64,000 nucleotides of DNA from Acidobacteriota bacterium (GTDB lineage Bacteria; Acidobacteriota; Terriglobia; Terriglobales; Acidobacteriaceae). Numbering within the stretch: the first letter of the stretch is position 1; every line of letters begins with the position of its first letter. Position numbers and translations under genes: made by a program. Location: the NCBI GenBank assembly GCA_013289765.1, contig JABCZI010000008.1, positions 124,001-188,000 on the forward strand. The letters are read 5' to 3'. Positions 33,202 to 44,008 of this stretch are shown here, in pieces. The notes under the pieces are model-generated. The model was given only the letters and a program-made list of their open reading frames with translations, was not told where the DNA came from and did no database searches.

Positions 33202-34491
33202 ATGAACGAACAGAAGCGTCTCCCGATCAACTGGATGGATATTCTCTGGCTGTTCTTTCTGGCCGGACTGGCAGCGCTGCCGCCGGTGTTCGAAATTCAC
33301 AAGCAACTGACTCTGCTTGCGATCGGCGTTGTGCAGTTCAGCGAAGGCTGGCTTCTGGCGCGCTCTCCGCGGCGGGGCGCCGTTTACATCGTCTTGCTCA
33401 AGATCGCGCTGGCAACGCTGCTGATTGATCATACCGGCGAAGTTGGAATCAACAGCAGCTACTATCCAATCTTTTACTTGCCGGTAGTCACCGCAGCTGA
33501 ATATTTCGGGCCCTGGCTCACCTTGCTGTGGACCGCTCTGGCTTCGGCGGCGTATTGCTCTTATCTTTACCCAGCCCTGCAGGAATATGAAATCACAGCA
33601 GAGAGTTACAGCCTGCTCGCCATCCGGATACTTTTCTTTTTTCTCGCGGGCATGGTGGTGAACCGCTTCGTGGTGGAAAATCGGCGGCAAATCAAACGCT
33701 ATCAGGAACTGGCCGAAACGCTGGCGGAAACCAACCGCAAGCTGGAGCAGGCGCAGGAAGAAGCGCGCCGGTCGGAACGTCTGGCCGCTTTAGGGCAGAT
33801 GTCTGCCGGCCTGGCGCACGAGATCCGGAATCCGCTCGGGGTCATCAAGGGATCGGCGGAGATGCTGCACCAGAAGCTCGGCGAATCGAATCCTCTGGCT
33901 AGCGAACTGGCGGGTTATATTTCGACTGAGACCAACCGTTTGAGTGCGCTGGTAACGCGTTTCCTGGATTTCGCGCGGCCCCTGCATGCCGAGCTGACCC
34001 TACAACAAATTACCCCTGTGCTGGATCGGGCTCTTCGTTCTGTATCCATGACGCGAAAAGATGACGATACCTCGGTGCGCGTGGAGCGCCAGTACCAGGA
34101 GAATCTGCCGCCGCTTCCGCTCGATGAGAGTCTTTGCGAGCAAGCGTTCGTGAATCTGATTCAGAATGCTTACGACGCGATGGGCAACAACGGCGGAACG
34201 TTGCGCGTAATCGCGGGAAGGGTGAACTCCGGGCGCCGAAATGGAGTCGAAGTGCGAATCGAGGACACGGGGCCGGGAATTCCAGCGGAATTGCGGGAGC
34301 AGATCTTTAATCCGTTTGTAACCACCAAGAAAACCGGGGTGGGACTCGGTCTGTCGATTGTCTCGAGAATCATCGACGGCCACCATGGAACCATTCGGGT
34401 GGCAGATGAGGATGGCAACGGTCGTCGAGGAGCCGGCTTCGTCGTTTTTTTTCCGCTGCGAGCAGAGAATGCAATTGATTCCGCATCTTAG
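33202..34491 (+). CDS. Membrane sensor histidine kinase (NtrB/AtoS type)
   Basis: AGLAHEIRNPLGVIKGSAEML; TTKKTGVGLGLSIVSRIIDGHHG. Confidence 0.92.
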   Translation: MNEQKRLPINWMDILWLFFLAGLAALPPVFEIHKQLTLLAIGVVQFSEGWLLARSPRRGAVYIVLLKIALATLLIDHTGEVGINSSYYPIFYLPVVTAAEYFGPWLTLLWTALASAAYCSYLYPALQEYEITAESYSLLAIRILFFFLAGMVVNRFVVENRRQIKRYQELAETLAETNRKLEQAQEEARRSERLAALGQMSAGLAHEIRNPLGVIKGSAEMLHQKLGESNPLASELAGYISTETNRLSALVTRFLDFARPLHAELTLQQITPVLDRALRSVSMTRKDDDTSVRVERQYQENLPPLPLDESLCEQAFVNLIQNAYDAMGNNGGTLRVIAGRVNSGRRNGVEVRIEDTGPGIPAELREQIFNPFVTTKKTGVGLGLSIVSRIIDGHHGTIRVADEDGNGRRGAGFVVFFPLRAENAIDSAS

Positions 34492-34545
34492 GGTGCAGTG
34501 TATGGGTAGTTCCTGTTTGACCAAAACCAGTTACGTATTCACGAT

Positions 34546-35916
34546 ATGCCAACAATTTTAATTGTCGAAGATGAAGCGAGGATGCGCCGCCTGCTCGAGT
34601 TGAATCTCAGCGAAGATGGTTTCACCACTCTCTCCGCCGGAGACGCCGAGAGCGGGTTGAAATTGCTGGGTCAGAATGCAGTCGATCTTGTGGTTACGGA
34701 TCTCAAGCTGCCGGGGATGAACGGATTGGAATTCCTGCAGGCGGTGAAGCGCCAGAATGCCGCCTTGCCCGTAGTAGTGATGACGGCTTTCGGAACAGTA
34801 GAAACGGCGGTCGACGCGATGAAGGCCGGGGCCAGCGACTATGTGCTGAAACCGTTTTCGTTGAGCGAGATGCGCATGGTGATTCGCAAGGAATTGGATG
34901 TCCGCGACTTGCGAGAGCAGAACCGGTCACTGCGTGAGGCGTTAGGGAAGCGGCTTGCACATCCGAATGTGGTGGCTCGGAGCGCGAAAATGCAGGAAGT
35001 GTTGGCCACGGTAGAACGCGTCGCTGCGACGAACTCGACCGTCCTCCTGGGTGGAGAGAGCGGCGTCGGGAAGGACTTAATCGCGCGCGCAATTCATGAG
35101 AAGTCGCGGCGAGCTGCCGGACCCTTCATCAAAATTAACAGCACCGCGATCCCGGAGAATTTGCTCGAGAGTGAATTGTTTGGCTACGAGAAGGGCGCTT
35201 TCACAGGTGCGAATGTGAGCAAGCCGGGCAAGTTCGAGATGGCGGATAAGGGAACCTTATTTCTTGATGAGATCGGGGATGTACCGCCCGTGACCCAGGT
35301 GAAGTTATTGCGTGTCTTGCAGGAGCGCGAGTTTGAGCGGCTGGGCAGCACCAAAACCGTGAAAGTCGATGTCCGGCTGATCGCAGCCACCAACCGCGAT
35401 CTGCGCGAGGCCCTGGAGCAAGGAACATTTCGCGAGGATCTTTACTATCGCTTGAATGTAGTTCCCATCGATATCGCTCCCTTGCGCCAGCGTAAGGAGG
35501 ATATTCCCGACCTGGTGAATCTGTTTATTTCGCGTTGCACCGGAGATTCGGGGAAGCCAGTGAATGGCATTACGCCCGAAGCCATGCAGATTTTGGTGAA
35601 CTACCATTGGCCCGGCAACGTGCGCGAGTTGCATAACATTATCGAGCGCGCATGCGCATTGGCGAAGGGGTTGGTTCTTCAGCCTGCGGACATTCATCTC
35701 GATTTGCGTCCAGCCCGGGCCGCCAACGGTGGCGCCGGATTTCTTCCCGAGGGAATGACTCTGGAGCACTGGGAAGACGAAATGATTAAGGAAGCCCTGC
35801 GACGTGCAGATGGAAATAAGAGCCAGGCGGCGCGGCTGTTAGGACTGTCGCGAAACGCGCTGCGTTACCGGTTGTCAAAAATTGGGATTGCAGACGAAGG
35901 CGAGAAAGACTCATAG
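34546..35916 (+). CDS. Sigma-54-dependent response regulator (NtrC family)
   Basis: REC domain, AAA+ with GESGVGKDLIARAIHEKS and GAFTGA motif, Fis HTH. Confidence 0.95.
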   Translation: MPTILIVEDEARMRRLLELNLSEDGFTTLSAGDAESGLKLLGQNAVDLVVTDLKLPGMNGLEFLQAVKRQNAALPVVVMTAFGTVETAVDAMKAGASDYVLKPFSLSEMRMVIRKELDVRDLREQNRSLREALGKRLAHPNVVARSAKMQEVLATVERVAATNSTVLLGGESGVGKDLIARAIHEKSRRAAGPFIKINSTAIPENLLESELFGYEKGAFTGANVSKPGKFEMADKGTLFLDEIGDVPPVTQVKLLRVLQEREFERLGSTKTVKVDVRLIAATNRDLREALEQGTFREDLYYRLNVVPIDIAPLRQRKEDIPDLVNLFISRCTGDSGKPVNGITPEAMQILVNYHWPGNVRELHNIIERACALAKGLVLQPADIHLDLRPARAANGGAGFLPEGMTLEHWEDEMIKEALRRADGNKSQAARLLGLSRNALRYRLSKIGIADEGEKDS

Positions 35917-36187
35917 GGCACCCCTCTCAACCAGAACCGTCCCCGGTCCCATTGGTTGAAAACCACCAGCTTGGTTGAACGCAGCCACCGGTTTACCTCC
36001 CGCCATCCGCGCTCTGTTGAAAGCCCCGTGTATATTGCTGAAATACATGGAGTTACGACGCGTCCCGCCACTTCTCCTTTGGCATGGTACTTGCTTTGTA
36101 CTATAGCGAAGTGATCCCGGAAATTATGGGTTTGAAGAAGTTATAGGTTCAAGCACTACGCGACGGTTTTTTGGAAAGAGGTAGGTT

Positions 36188-38572
36188 ATGAAAAACAGAT
36201 TCATATCAAGTTTTGCAATCCTAACTCTGGCAGTAACTGGAGCGCTCTCGTCCGGCCTGCAAGCTCAAACTACTCAGGAAGGTCCGGGACCTTCGGATCA
36301 ACCGAGCGCGCCAATGGAAATGGGCGAATCCGCACCGCCTCCACCCTCCTCACAAGTGTATGAGGGCCAGCAGCCGCAAGTTGGAGCAGAAGCGCAGCCC
36401 GGCGAGGAAGCTCAACCCGGCGGACCCGCGGGCGAAGCACCGGCGCAAACCAATCAGGGTGTTGGCCGCATCAGCATGATTCATGGCGATGTCTCGACGC
36501 AGCGCGGTGATTCTGGTGACTGGTCCGCAGCCGTGTTGAATCAACCCGTACTTAATGGAGACAAAGTTTCAACTGGAGCGGGTGGACGCGCCGAAGTGCA
36601 ACTCGACTTCGCCAACATTCTTCGCCTGGGGTCGAACGCGCAGGCAAATCTTGCCAACTTCACGCACGACCATATCCAGGTTCAGCTGGCGCAGGGACTT
36701 GCCAATTACAGTGTCTTCAACGAGAGCGAAGCCGAGCCTGAAATCGATACACCGAACGTCTCGGTGCATCCCGCGCACAAGGACGTAAATCTCCGCATCG
36801 AGGTGCGTCCCGACGGCGATACGATCATCATCGTGCGCAAAGGTGAAGCGCAGATTTCCACCCCCAAGGGTATCGCCGAAGTAAAGGAAGGGCAGATGGC
36901 TACGGTTCGCGGAGCCGCTGAGGAAGCTCAGTACAAGATTTCGGGAGCTCCTGACCGCGACGATTGGGACCGCTGGAACAGCGATCGCGATCACATGGTT
37001 CACTCCGCTCAGTCATGGAACCACACGAACCGCTACTACACGGGCACAGAAGATCTCGACGCGAACGGACGTTGGGAGAACGAACCGGATTACGGCGATG
37101 TCTGGGTTCCGAACGAGCCGGCGGGATGGGTTCCGTATCGCGATGGCAACTGGGTCTGGGAACCCTATTACGGATGGACTTGGGTGGGCGGCGAGCCTTG
37201 GGGTTGGGCGCCTTATCACTACGGCCGCTGGATGATGTACGGAAGTTCGTGGGCTTGGTGGCCAGGACCGGTCTGGGGCGCGGGCTTTTACCGTCCCTTC
37301 TGGGCGCCGGCTTACGTTTCGTTCTTTGGCTTCGGTGGTGGGTTTGGCCTAGGTTTCGGTGTTGGATTTGGCGGGTGGGGCGGCTTCGGCTGGTTGCCCA
37401 TCGGGCCTTGTGACCGCTTCTTCCCCTGGTGGGGCGGATACGGCGGCCGCTTCGGAGTGGTGGGCTTTAATCGATTCGGTGGCCTGAACCGCTTTGGCGG
37501 AATTGCTCCGCTGCACGGCGGCACTCGATTCTCAAACGTCGCGCGCATCAACGATCCGCATATCGGACGAGCGGTCTCGACGGTGGGTGCGGGAAGCTTC
37601 GGCGCCGGTCGCACCACTGCTGTAGCGGCCACGCACGCGCAGTTAAGTTCCGCTCGCATGATGACGGGTAATCTGCCAGTCGTGCCCACGCATGCCAGTT
37701 TGTCGGCCAGTGGGCGGGCGGCCGCTCCATCGACAATTCACAACGGCGGCTCGCAGCATTTTGTGGGAACTCAGAGCACATCACGCCCGCAATCGTTTCA
37801 GCAGCAGGCATCGCATCTGCAGCAGTCAATGCAGCAGAACCGGGTTTCGCCGGTGACAGCTGGAGGACGTACCACGACTACGACTGAATCCCGCGGCGCG
37901 ATGAATACTGGAAGCGGAAAGCCGAGTGCCGGCACCGCTGCATCGAGCAGGGAAACCAATACGAATAATAGTGCGGCAAGCAGAGGAAATTCTTCTGCAA
38001 GTCAGTATGGAAGCCGCGGTGGGACGCAGACGTTCTCGCCACCGAAAAGCGCGCGTCCGCAGAGCACGCAACCTTCGCGGTCATTCTCCGCGCCCCAGCA
38101 GGCATCACCTAGCCGTAGCGGGACAACGGGCAACGGTTGGAGCCAGTTCTCGCAGCCTTCGCGTAACATCGCAGGAAGCACTGCCGGAACTTATGCGCAG
38201 AGTGGAAGCTACTGGAATCGCACCGCGCCGAGTTCAAGCTACTCGCGCGGATCGGCTCCGAGCAACTCTTCTGGTTACAGTTCCGCATACGGACGCGGGG
38301 GCTCAACTTATTCGCGGCCGCAGCTCAATATGCGGCAGCCGATTGTGCAGCCGCGTTCCTCTGGCGGCTACGGCGGGGGCAGCTACGGCGGAAGCCGTGG
38401 CGGGTACAGCGCGGCGCCGCGTAGCGCGCCGAGCTATGGTGGAGGTGGCCATTCTTCCGGAGGAGGCGGCGGAAGTCACTCTGGCGGTGGCGGAGGCGGT
38501 CATCCCAGCGGTGGAGGTGGGGGTGGCCATTCGAGCGGTGGCGGAAGCGGACACTCCGGAGGCCATCACTAA
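36188..38572 (+). CDS. FecR-domain + DUF6600-like large secreted protein with Gly/His/Ser-rich C-terminus
   Basis: Signal peptide, FecR-like VSTQRGDSGDWSAAVLNQPVLNGDKVSTGAGGRAEVQL, W/Y/G-rich repeats, low-complexity tail. Confidence 0.8.
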   Translation: MKNRFISSFAILTLAVTGALSSGLQAQTTQEGPGPSDQPSAPMEMGESAPPPPSSQVYEGQQPQVGAEAQPGEEAQPGGPAGEAPAQTNQGVGRISMIHGDVSTQRGDSGDWSAAVLNQPVLNGDKVSTGAGGRAEVQLDFANILRLGSNAQANLANFTHDHIQVQLAQGLANYSVFNESEAEPEIDTPNVSVHPAHKDVNLRIEVRPDGDTIIIVRKGEAQISTPKGIAEVKEGQMATVRGAAEEAQYKISGAPDRDDWDRWNSDRDHMVHSAQSWNHTNRYYTGTEDLDANGRWENEPDYGDVWVPNEPAGWVPYRDGNWVWEPYYGWTWVGGEPWGWAPYHYGRWMMYGSSWAWWPGPVWGAGFYRPFWAPAYVSFFGFGGGFGLGFGVGFGGWGGFGWLPIGPCDRFFPWWGGYGGRFGVVGFNRFGGLNRFGGIAPLHGGTRFSNVARINDPHIGRAVSTVGAGSFGAGRTTAVAATHAQLSSARMMTGNLPVVPTHASLSASGRAAAPSTIHNGGSQHFVGTQSTSRPQSFQQQASHLQQSMQQNRVSPVTAGGRTTTTTESRGAMNTGSGKPSAGTAASSRETNTNNSAASRGNSSASQYGSRGGTQTFSPPKSARPQSTQPSRSFSAPQQASPSRSGTTGNGWSQFSQPSRNIAGSTAGTYAQSGSYWNRTAPSSSYSRGSAPSNSSGYSSAYGRGGSTYSRPQLNMRQPIVQPRSSGGYGGGSYGGSRGGYSAAPRSAPSYGGGGHSSGGGGGSHSGGGGGGHPSGGGGGGHSSGGGSGHSGGHH

Positions 38573-38607
38573 CAAGTTGATGTAAATGTAGCGGTGACAG
38601 AGGCGGG

Positions 38608-38633
38608 AAGGGCGTGCTAACCAGCACGCCCTT
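38608..38633 (+). terminator. Rho-independent terminator
   Basis: aagggcgtgct-aacc-agcacgccctttcttt. Confidence 0.8.
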
Positions 38634-38652
38634 TCTTTATGGCTGAGTAGTC

Positions 38653-39375
38653 CTAAGGCCGTGCATACGCCGGGCTGTCGGGATCCGGGCGGTCATAGTC
38701 CCGGCCGTACTTGTTCTTGTGAGCAACTTCAAGATTGGATTCGGCCAGGCTGATGTTTCCGAGAAAAGTATCGCCCGAAGTGACGGTAATTTCGCGCTCC
38801 ACCGCTTGCAGTGCATCCGGCGCAACTGAAGGATGGAAGACGTGTATCTGGTAGCGTCCCGGCATCACGCCGCCAATGTTAATCTCGCCGCGCCAGTTGG
38901 AGATGGCATAGTACGGCGTATTCAGCGCGATCACGACCGCGCTCATTTGCGGATGAATGTTGCAGAAGATGTAAGAGATTCCCGGTTTGTCGAATTGAAC
39001 AAACTGCGTGCTTCCGCTTTCGTAGAGCCCTAGATCGAAACGTTTGCCGTCGAACAGCGAAAATACATTGTGAAAGAAAGGATCGTGATTGGGGAACTCG
39101 ACCTTCCCGCCCGCCGGAATTACCAGCAGGGAAGGATGAAAGCTTTTATCTTTCTGAACGAGTTGCGGAATTTGTGCTGCCTGCTGCCGCGGAGTCGAAG
39201 GCGCGGCCGTCGCCCCAAGCGGTGTGAGCCACACCACAACTCTCGAAGCATCGCCGACGTGCCGTCCGTTTCTCGTCAGCTGCACTTTACCCTTGAGGTC
39301 GACATTTTGTGCAGCAGCGAACCCGCACATCAGCAGGATGCAGCACAACGAGCGGCAATAGTCGAGGCGAAGCAT
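38653..39375 (-). CDS. Cupredoxin-like secreted protein
   Basis: KVEFPNHDPFFHNVFSLFDGKRFDLGLY...YIFCNIHPQMSAVVIAL copper-site-like spacing. Confidence 0.7.
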   Translation of the reverse strand: MLRLDYCRSLCCILLMCGFAAAQNVDLKGKVQLTRNGRHVGDASRVVVWLTPLGATAAPSTPRQQAAQIPQLVQKDKSFHPSLLVIPAGGKVEFPNHDPFFHNVFSLFDGKRFDLGLYESGSTQFVQFDKPGISYIFCNIHPQMSAVVIALNTPYYAISNWRGEINIGGVMPGRYQIHVFHPSVAPDALQAVEREITVTSGDTFLGNISLAESNLEVAHKNKYGRDYDRPDPDSPAYARP

Positions 39376-39377
39376 CT

Positions 39378-40991
39378 TCAGAAAAGCACTCCCATGGCCA
39401 GGTTGATTTGGTTCGTCGTGCTGGCTGCGCTATAGACGGGAAAGCTACGCAGGCGTCTGAATTCGGCGGAAAATAGCAGGTCAGATCGCGGTCGGAACAC
39501 CAGGTTGCCGAGCGCGCCACGGTTGCGCCCCAGGATGGTCGTGAAGTTGTTGGAGTCCACGGCGAAGCCCCGCACGTCGCTGGCAAACGCATCGTCCTCC
39601 GCGAACACCCCATTCAATTCCAGCTTCGGTGTGAGTTGAACTTTCATTTGTCCCCACCCTCCTGCGGAATCGAGACCTCGGATGCGCGTCGATGCCGAGG
39701 AGGGATCGCCACCGAATAGCACAGCCCGGCCAATGCCCGCTCCCAGGCCTCCAACGCCTCGGCCCCGATAGAACTCGCCGGAAAGAGTCAAGCGCCGGAG
39801 AATTGGAATTTGCCAATCGGTCATACCAGCCCAGGCATCCACGTATCGGTCCCATGACCAATTCTGCCGGCCGTAATATCCCGCGACGGCAAAACTTAAT
39901 GGATGCTCAAATACCGGCCGTGACCAGACGCTGCGCACCGCGTACGCCGGCCGGCCAGATTTTTCTCCAGCCTGCGCCGAGCGGTAGAACGAATTGTAGG
40001 GAGGTTCCCAATCCAGATTGTCGAGAAGCCCTGCCTGCAACGTTACCGTTTGCTCATGGGAAAGATCGAAGCGATGCTCCACGCGAATCTGAGGAGTCCA
40101 GCCCCATAGATTTCCCGCATACGCAAAAGCCGGAGTCGCCAGCGACGCGAAGGAGGTAGGGGACAGCGGCGAAAAGAACAGTGAATCCTGCCCCGCAATT
40201 ACCGAGCTGTTTTTCCAATCCAGGCGCAAGCTCGCGGTCTGCATGCGCGCGATGCCAAAATTAACTCCGTTGGGAGTCGATGGAAATCCTCCCCCGAAAT
40301 CGAACTGCACACTGGCGGAACTTTTTGCGCCAGCCACATTGGGTCCGAAGATCTCCAGTCCAATCTCGGTTTGGCGCAACGTTGCCCCAATGCTTGCCTG
40401 AGGATCGCCGGGGGCGACGGGTTGCGCATAATTAGGAAAGTCCAGGTTGTCGGACGCTCCAACGTTATGAAAAGCATTCATCAGCACGATTCCGGAAAGT
40501 CGCGCGCGATACTTGGCGGCCGTTTCCACCTTGGTCTGATACTGCTCGTTAATCTTCGAGCCCAACAATTGCGTGGACTCCTCTAACTTCTGAATCCGGT
40601 TCCCCAATCCCTCCTCAGTGTTTTGAGAGTCTGCGCCGGTTGCGGCCGTAGAAGATGTGCTTGTGCTGTTTTGCGCAGACTCCTCCGAAGTTGATCGAGA
40701 GAAGCCCTCGCCTGTGGAAGCCGCCAGAGATCCCAGAAGCTTGCGCGTATCTTGCAGCTCCTGCCGCAGTTCGCGCATCTCGGAGCGCGACTCGGCATTT
40801 TCGATTCGCATCTGCTCGATTACGGAGCGCAACTCCCGCACTTGCGACTCAAGCTCACGCGGCAAAGCATCTCCAGTTCGCGTGTCCGCGGCAGGCGTAG
40901 CTTGCTGTGCCAAGCTCATGCCAAGTAAAAGGACGAGAGCCGAGGCTGATTGGACACCGATACGCAGCGAAACAATTCCTGATTTCTTCAC
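39378..40991 (-). CDS. Outer-membrane porin-like protein with N-terminal coiled coil
   Basis: Signal peptide; coiled coil ESQVRELRSVIEQMRIENAESRSEMRELRQELQDTRKLLG; alternating beta-barrel pattern. Confidence 0.65.
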   Translation of the reverse strand: MKKSGIVSLRIGVQSASALVLLLGMSLAQQATPAADTRTGDALPRELESQVRELRSVIEQMRIENAESRSEMRELRQELQDTRKLLGSLAASTGEGFSRSTSEESAQNSTSTSSTAATGADSQNTEEGLGNRIQKLEESTQLLGSKINEQYQTKVETAAKYRARLSGIVLMNAFHNVGASDNLDFPNYAQPVAPGDPQASIGATLRQTEIGLEIFGPNVAGAKSSASVQFDFGGGFPSTPNGVNFGIARMQTASLRLDWKNSSVIAGQDSLFFSPLSPTSFASLATPAFAYAGNLWGWTPQIRVEHRFDLSHEQTVTLQAGLLDNLDWEPPYNSFYRSAQAGEKSGRPAYAVRSVWSRPVFEHPLSFAVAGYYGRQNWSWDRYVDAWAGMTDWQIPILRRLTLSGEFYRGRGVGGLGAGIGRAVLFGGDPSSASTRIRGLDSAGGWGQMKVQLTPKLELNGVFAEDDAFASDVRGFAVDSNNFTTILGRNRGALGNLVFRPRSDLLFSAEFRRLRSFPVYSAASTTNQINLAMGVLF

Positions 40992-41048
40992 ACAACCTCC
41001 TGCGCGACAATGCGGATTCGTCGTGAATCGAGAAAATAGGAAGCGAGA

Positions 41049-42992
41049 TTACGTTTCCGAATGTCGAATTGAGTTTTCAGTTGCTCGATCGCCATTTCCA
41101 GACAACAAAGAATCACCTTTTCGTCCGCCGTCCGCGGAGCCCTGGGGAACGTCTCCGGGAATGGTGATTCGAAAAACTGTTCGAGCATCGGCAGTGCGCT
41201 CCGTCACGACATTGCCGCCGTGGTCCTGCACGATCTTCTGCACGACTGTGAGGCCGAGACCCGTACCATTTTCTTTTCCAAAACTTACAAAGGGATGAAA
41301 CAGCTTCTCGCGAATCTCCACTGGGATGCCGGGGCCGTTGTCGGAGACTTCAATTCTGACGGTCGCACCGCTCCGGTCCCTACCGTTGCGGTCCATACTG
41401 TTCCGGTCCATACTGCTCCGTTCAATGCTGTTCCGGCCAATGGTAACTAAGACCCGGCCCTCGCTGCCAGGCGCAGCCTCACACGCGTTTAAAAGAAGGT
41501 TGTATAAAGCGCGCTCCAGTTTGCGCGGATCGAACCATGCTGAACTCTGTCCATTCGCACGTACCTCGATCAGCGTGCCCTGATGGCGCGGGTGGAGTCG
41601 CACCGCCTGCATGGCTCGTTGCGCCGTCTCGACCAAGCTCGCGTAAGTTGGGCTCATTGATTCTCTGGTTCGCGCGAATTCCAGCAGAGAATCGATGAGA
41701 TCGGTCATCTGGTTTACGCCAGTGCGAACCTCCTGGTACAGCTCTTCCCGCTGCGCAGAAGTGAGGCTGCCGTCACAAAGAAACTCAGAATTAGCCACAA
41801 CGGCGGCGAGCGAATGACGCAGGTCGTGCGAAATCGAACTGGCCATGCGTCCAATGGTCGCCAACTGTTCCGACTCCAATAGGGCCTGTTGCGTTTTAAG
41901 CAGGCTGGATCGCATACGATCGAAGGCCGAGGTAAGCTCCGCGACTTCGTCGCTCCCACGGGGATCGAGCGGATGGTGAAAATCTCCATGCTCCAACGCG
42001 CGCACGCCTTCCACTAAGCTGGACAACGGACGCGTGAATGTGTGGGAGATCAGGAATACCAGCCCGCTACCCACTAACACCGCTGTAAGGCCGAGCAGCA
42101 GCAGCAACCGATTCAAATTTCCCAGAAACTTCGCGGCCTGATCGTACGATCCCAGCACGGTCAACCGCACAGGTGTTTCCCGCTGGCCGGACAAATCGAG
42201 CGAAGTCGCCACAAAGTTTTCCTTGCCAACTTCAACATCCCGCAACCCGCTTTGCGAAGAGTTCGCCGCTAACGCCCGCACGCCAGGCTCTTGAACTTGA
42301 ACTGGAGTCAGGGTAGTGGCCACGATCTCATCGCCGTACGAAAAGGCGACCTGACTGGCTGATACCTTACTAACCTCACGCGCGATGCGGTCATCGATTT
42401 CATATCCGATGATCAGGAAACCAAGCAGCGATCCCTCGGTCTTGGAACCGAAGTAAACCGGCTGCATAAAAGTTTGGTAGAGATGGTGGGATCCGAACCA
42501 CCAGTGGCTGGAATCCTCTTCATTCAACGAGCGCTGGAAATACGTTTGCGCTGCATCCCGGGTGAAGCCCCGAGATTTTGTATGCAGGGCAACTACCGCC
42601 CCATTGCGGTTAGTCAAAACAAGGAGATCGCTACCGGTCAACGGCCACACGTCCCTCGACGCGTCTTGAATCGTCGCCGGATCATGAGCCGTCATGATGG
42701 ATCGCGTGATGGGAAGATCGGCCACCAACTCCGCCGAATGGGTCAACATGACTTCCCGGTCATGCTGAAAATTCTGGAACGTCGTCACCGAGTTCCGCAG
42801 ATCCTGTACGATTCCTTCCCGAACATGTTTTTGCACACTATGCCGGACCACAAGAAGACTCGTCGCCGTGAGACCCGCGGTGATGAGCACCATGGATAGA
42901 AGAAACCGCGTGCGCAGCCTGGTGCGAGCCACTAGCGTGCCTCCGGAATGTCCTGGGAAAGCTGACGAGGCGGGTTCTGATGAGGAGTCCAA
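41049..42992 (-). CDS. Sensor histidine kinase with extracellular sensor and HAMP
   Basis: SSISHDLRHSLAAVVANSEFLCDG; FGKENGTGLGLTVVQKIVQDHGG. Confidence 0.9.
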   Translation of the reverse strand: MDSSSEPASSAFPGHSGGTLVARTRLRTRFLLSMVLITAGLTATSLLVVRHSVQKHVREGIVQDLRNSVTTFQNFQHDREVMLTHSAELVADLPITRSIMTAHDPATIQDASRDVWPLTGSDLLVLTNRNGAVVALHTKSRGFTRDAAQTYFQRSLNEEDSSHWWFGSHHLYQTFMQPVYFGSKTEGSLLGFLIIGYEIDDRIAREVSKVSASQVAFSYGDEIVATTLTPVQVQEPGVRALAANSSQSGLRDVEVGKENFVATSLDLSGQRETPVRLTVLGSYDQAAKFLGNLNRLLLLLGLTAVLVGSGLVFLISHTFTRPLSSLVEGVRALEHGDFHHPLDPRGSDEVAELTSAFDRMRSSLLKTQQALLESEQLATIGRMASSISHDLRHSLAAVVANSEFLCDGSLTSAQREELYQEVRTGVNQMTDLIDSLLEFARTRESMSPTYASLVETAQRAMQAVRLHPRHQGTLIEVRANGQSSAWFDPRKLERALYNLLLNACEAAPGSEGRVLVTIGRNSIERSSMDRNSMDRNGRDRSGATVRIEVSDNGPGIPVEIREKLFHPFVSFGKENGTGLGLTVVQKIVQDHGGNVVTERTADARTVFRITIPGDVPQGSADGGRKGDSLLSGNGDRATENSIRHSET

Positions 42993-42997
42993 AATAT

Positions 42998-43744
42998 TCA
43001 GCGCACGAACTTGTAACCCATTCCATGCACTGTACGGAAGTGCACGGGACTGGCCGGGTCGCGCTCCAGTTTCTGTCGCAGTTTCAGGATATGGTTATCC
43101 ACGGTGCGGGTCGAGGGATAATTCTGGTAGCCCCACACTTCGTTCAGCAACTCATCCCGGCTGATGACTCGATCCGCATTATGCACCAGAAACTGCAACG
43201 TCTTGAATTCTTGCGCGGTCAGCACCACCACCTTGTCGTCGCGCAGCACTTCCATCTTTTTGAAATCGATGGAGATGCCGTCGAAATTCACTCGGCTGAC
43301 GTTCGCCGTCCTTGAGGTATGCCGCAGCGCCGCTCGTACTCGCGCCAGCAATTCCCTGGGACTGAAAGGCTTGGTTACGTAGTCGTCGGCTCCTAACTCG
43401 AGCAGCAGAACTTTGTCGGATACGTCGCTGGTTGCGCTGAGAACCACGATCGGCAAGCTCGGCGCCTGCGCCTTGATTTCCTTGCAGACGTCGCTGCCAG
43501 AGACTTTGGGCAGGCGCAGGTCGAGAATGACGACCGCCGGCGCCGCTGCCTGAAAGCTTTCCAGCGCTGACTTCCCATTCGCTTGAATCTCAACCGCATA
43601 GCCCTCGGACTCGAACAGCCGCTTTAAGGCTTTCTGAACCGCGGGATCATCCTCGACCACTAAAATTCTTCCCGGCGCCCGCGTGGCATTCGTGGCATCA
43701 GCCATTCTGGCTGCGGCGGCAATTGGTATTGCGGTTTGCCCCAT
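42998..43744 (-). CDS. OmpR-family response regulator
   Basis: ILVVEDDPAVQKALKRLFESEGYAVE; winged HTH DELLNEVWGYQNYPSTRTVDNHILKLRQKLE. Confidence 0.93.
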   Translation of the reverse strand: MGQTAIPIAAAARMADATNATRAPGRILVVEDDPAVQKALKRLFESEGYAVEIQANGKSALESFQAAAPAVVILDLRLPKVSGSDVCKEIKAQAPSLPIVVLSATSDVSDKVLLLELGADDYVTKPFSPRELLARVRAALRHTSRTANVSRVNFDGISIDFKKMEVLRDDKVVVLTAQEFKTLQFLVHNADRVISRDELLNEVWGYQNYPSTRTVDNHILKLRQKLERDPASPVHFRTVHGMGYKFVR

Positions 43745-44008
43745 ACTCTTACCCTCTCTGGATTGGGGCCTGTAGTCGGAAGGATTACTGATAACTTGCG
43801 GGATCGGCCCAAACTACCCCGCAACCACTCAAAGCTTACAACTTTTCCGCCCATTTTCCGCCCATCAGCCAAGGTTTGACAAATCTTTTACATTTACAGC
43901 GCCCGGGAAATCGACCCCACGGCGAAGGGCTTGCTACGGAATTCGCATCCGGAGAGGCCAATCTGCCATTGAATACCATTTAAGCCTGTGCCGTAGAATG
44001 TTCTTAGC

